Source of the DNA: an uncultured Prevotella sp.
GTDB lineage: Bacteria; Bacteroidota; Bacteroidia; Bacteroidales; Bacteroidaceae
Direction: 5' to 3'
Assembly (NCBI GenBank): GCA_947303825.1
Contig: CAMYZK010000028.1
Coordinates: 1-14,286, forward strand
Length of the DNA stretch: 14,286 nt
The position numbers and the translations under genes are program-made. Positions 13,174 to 14,286 of this stretch are shown here, piece by piece; position 1 is the first letter of the stretch; each line of letters opens with the position of its first letter. Below the pieces are notes generated by a model, which had not been told where the DNA came from, made no database searches, and worked only from the letters and a program-made list of their open reading frames with translations.

Positions 13174-14286
13174 ATGACCGAAGAAGAAATAGTCGAACTG
13201 CACGACATTGATGACCTGCAAGACATCGACCTTGAAGGCGATGACGACGGTGGGCAGACCCTCTATGAGCACTTGAGAATAGAAGTGGACAGAGGGCAGG
13301 TGCCCCTGCGCATAGACAAATTTCTTACCGAGCACACACAGCATTCCTCGCGCAACAGGATACAGCAGGCGGCAGAGGGGGGATTCCTCTTTGTCAACGA
13401 CAAACCTGTGAAAAGCAACTACAAGGTGAGGGCGGGCGACATCATTACCCTAAGACTGGAGCGACCGCACTTCGACACAACGATAGTACCCGAAGACATT
13501 CCGCTTGACGTGAGATATGAGGACGACGAGCTGATGGTGGTCTACAAGCCTGCCGGCATGGTGGTGCATCCGGGATGCGGAAACTTCCATGGAACACTGG
13601 TGCACGCCATAGCATGGCACCTGAGGAACCTGCCTACATACGACCCTAACGACCCGCAGGTGGGGCTGGTGCACCGCATAGACAAGGACACCAGCGGACT
13701 GCTGGTGGTGGCAAAGACACCCGAGGCTAAGTCAGACTTGGGGAAACAGTTCTTCAACCATGAGACGCACCGCTCGTATGTGGCACTGGTGTGGGGCAAC
13801 TTCGTGGAAGACACAGGGACGATAGAGGGCAACATCGGCAGAGATCCCCGCGACAGGCTCCGCATGGCTGTCTTCGACCCCTCGTCGGAAGAAGGAAAAC
13901 CGGCCATCACACACTATAGGGTGATGGAAAGGTATGGCTATACCACCCTGGTGGAGTGCAGGCTGGAGACGGGACGCACACACCAGATACGCGCTCACAT
14001 GAAACACATAGGCCATCCCCTCTTTGCCGATGAGCGATACGGAGGATGTGAGGTGTTGAGGGGCGAACGCACGGCTAGCTACAAGGCTTACATACATAAC
14101 TGTCTGAAGCTGTGCCCCAGGCAGGCTCTGCATGCAAAGACAATAGGATTTGTACACCCGAAGACCAAGGAGCAGATGTTTTTCGACAGCTCACTGCCCC
14201 CCGACCTTCTGGCCCTGATAGAAAAATGGCATTATCGCCTCTCACCTATAACACCTACTCCACCTACCCCACCTACAATAAAATAA
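13174..14286 (+). CDS. rluD: RluA-family 23S rRNA pseudouridine synthase (RluD-type)
   Basis: This 370-residue protein isomerises uridine to pseudouridine, most likely in 23S rRNA helix 69 if it is a true RluD ortholog. An acidic N-terminal extension (about 1-30) precedes an S4 RNA-binding domain at about 41-95 (RIDKFLTEHTQHSSRNRIQQ, GDIITLRL). The catalytic domain has YKPAGMVVHPG (124-134), the active-site motif HRIDKDTSG with catalytic D170, and RTHQIRAHMKHIGHPLFADE near the end of the fold. The ATG at 13174 is the only sensible start. The C-terminus carries an extra PITPTPPTPPTIK tail coded by four 9-base tandem units. The stop codon is the last three bases of the window. The PASTA gene followed by this synthase is an arrangement I recall from other Bacteroidetes, often with a D-Ala-D-Ala ligase next, which would lie outside the window. 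RluC-like specificity cannot be excluded. Confidence 0.93.
   Translation: MTEEEIVELHDIDDLQDIDLEGDDDGGQTLYEHLRIEVDRGQVPLRIDKFLTEHTQHSSRNRIQQAAEGGFLFVNDKPVKSNYKVRAGDIITLRLERPHFDTTIVPEDIPLDVRYEDDELMVVYKPAGMVVHPGCGNFHGTLVHAIAWHLRNLPTYDPNDPQVGLVHRIDKDTSGLLVVAKTPEAKSDLGKQFFNHETHRSYVALVWGNFVEDTGTIEGNIGRDPRDRLRMAVFDPSSEEGKPAITHYRVMERYGYTTLVECRLETGRTHQIRAHMKHIGHPLFADERYGGCEVLRGERTASYKAYIHNCLKLCPRQALHAKTIGFVHPKTKEQMFFDSSLPPDLLALIEKWHYRLSPITPTPPTPPTIK
14243..14278 (+). repeat. Four tandem 9-bp units in the 3' end of rluD
   Basis: CACCTATAA, CACCTACTC, CACCTACCC and CACCTACAA run in tandem and encode a P-x-T type tail just before the stop codon. Because 9 is a multiple of 3, unit number can change without a frameshift. 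Confidence 0.75.

Overview
The window looks like chromosomal DNA from a member of the Bacteroidales, most likely Prevotella or a close relative. This rests on a SusC/SusD pair, TAnnTTTG-type -7 promoter elements in place of sigma-70 boxes, a periplasmic-sensor/AraC regulator, a Bacteroidetes-style PASTA/pseudouridine-synthase pair, and the heptameric TTAAGAG-type repeats in the spacers. The genus is an inference from these features and was not tested by alignment.

From 294 to 7736 (minus strand) there is a compact polysaccharide utilisation locus (PUL) read as one probable operon: GH5 glycoside hydrolase, SusC-type TonB-dependent transporter, SusD-like surface lipoprotein, and a surface lipoprotein with an Ig/PKD-like domain, an IPT/TIG-like domain and a carbohydrate-binding-like C-terminus. 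A hairpin at 224-278 follows it. Upstream, on the same strand, 7897-10671 encodes the probable PUL regulator. It has a periplasmic propeller sensor, a Y_Y_Y domain and one membrane span joined by a short linker directly to an AraC-type DNA-binding domain, with neither the histidine kinase nor the receiver of a normal hybrid two-component system. The 160-bp gap between regulator and GH5 holds the best candidate for a new element in the window: a 76-bp dyad with a perfect 20-bp inverted repeat and four GGTTTKA half-sites. The half-sites form two pairs, each 21 bp apart, in opposite orientation, directly upstream of a -7 element that lacks a -33 element. This fits an AraC-type activator site.

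From 10804 the strand switches to housekeeping genes: miaB (tRNA ms2i6A synthesis) carrying two in-frame pyrimidine-rich insertions, a PASTA-domain protein whose N-terminal membrane anchor appears to have been removed by an out-of-frame deletion, and an RluD-type rRNA pseudouridine synthase ending exactly at the window edge.

Short repeats recur. Heptameric tandem repeats start at or inside the stop codons of the GH5, susD-like and PASTA genes. A composite element (heptamers, CCCGAAGGG hairpin, AGACCACAGG box, TTAGTTTTGCT module) sits in the same order behind the susD-like and PASTA genes. Other repetitive DNA lies inside the coding regions of miaB and rluD. No tRNA, rRNA, CRISPR array, transposase or phage gene was seen.
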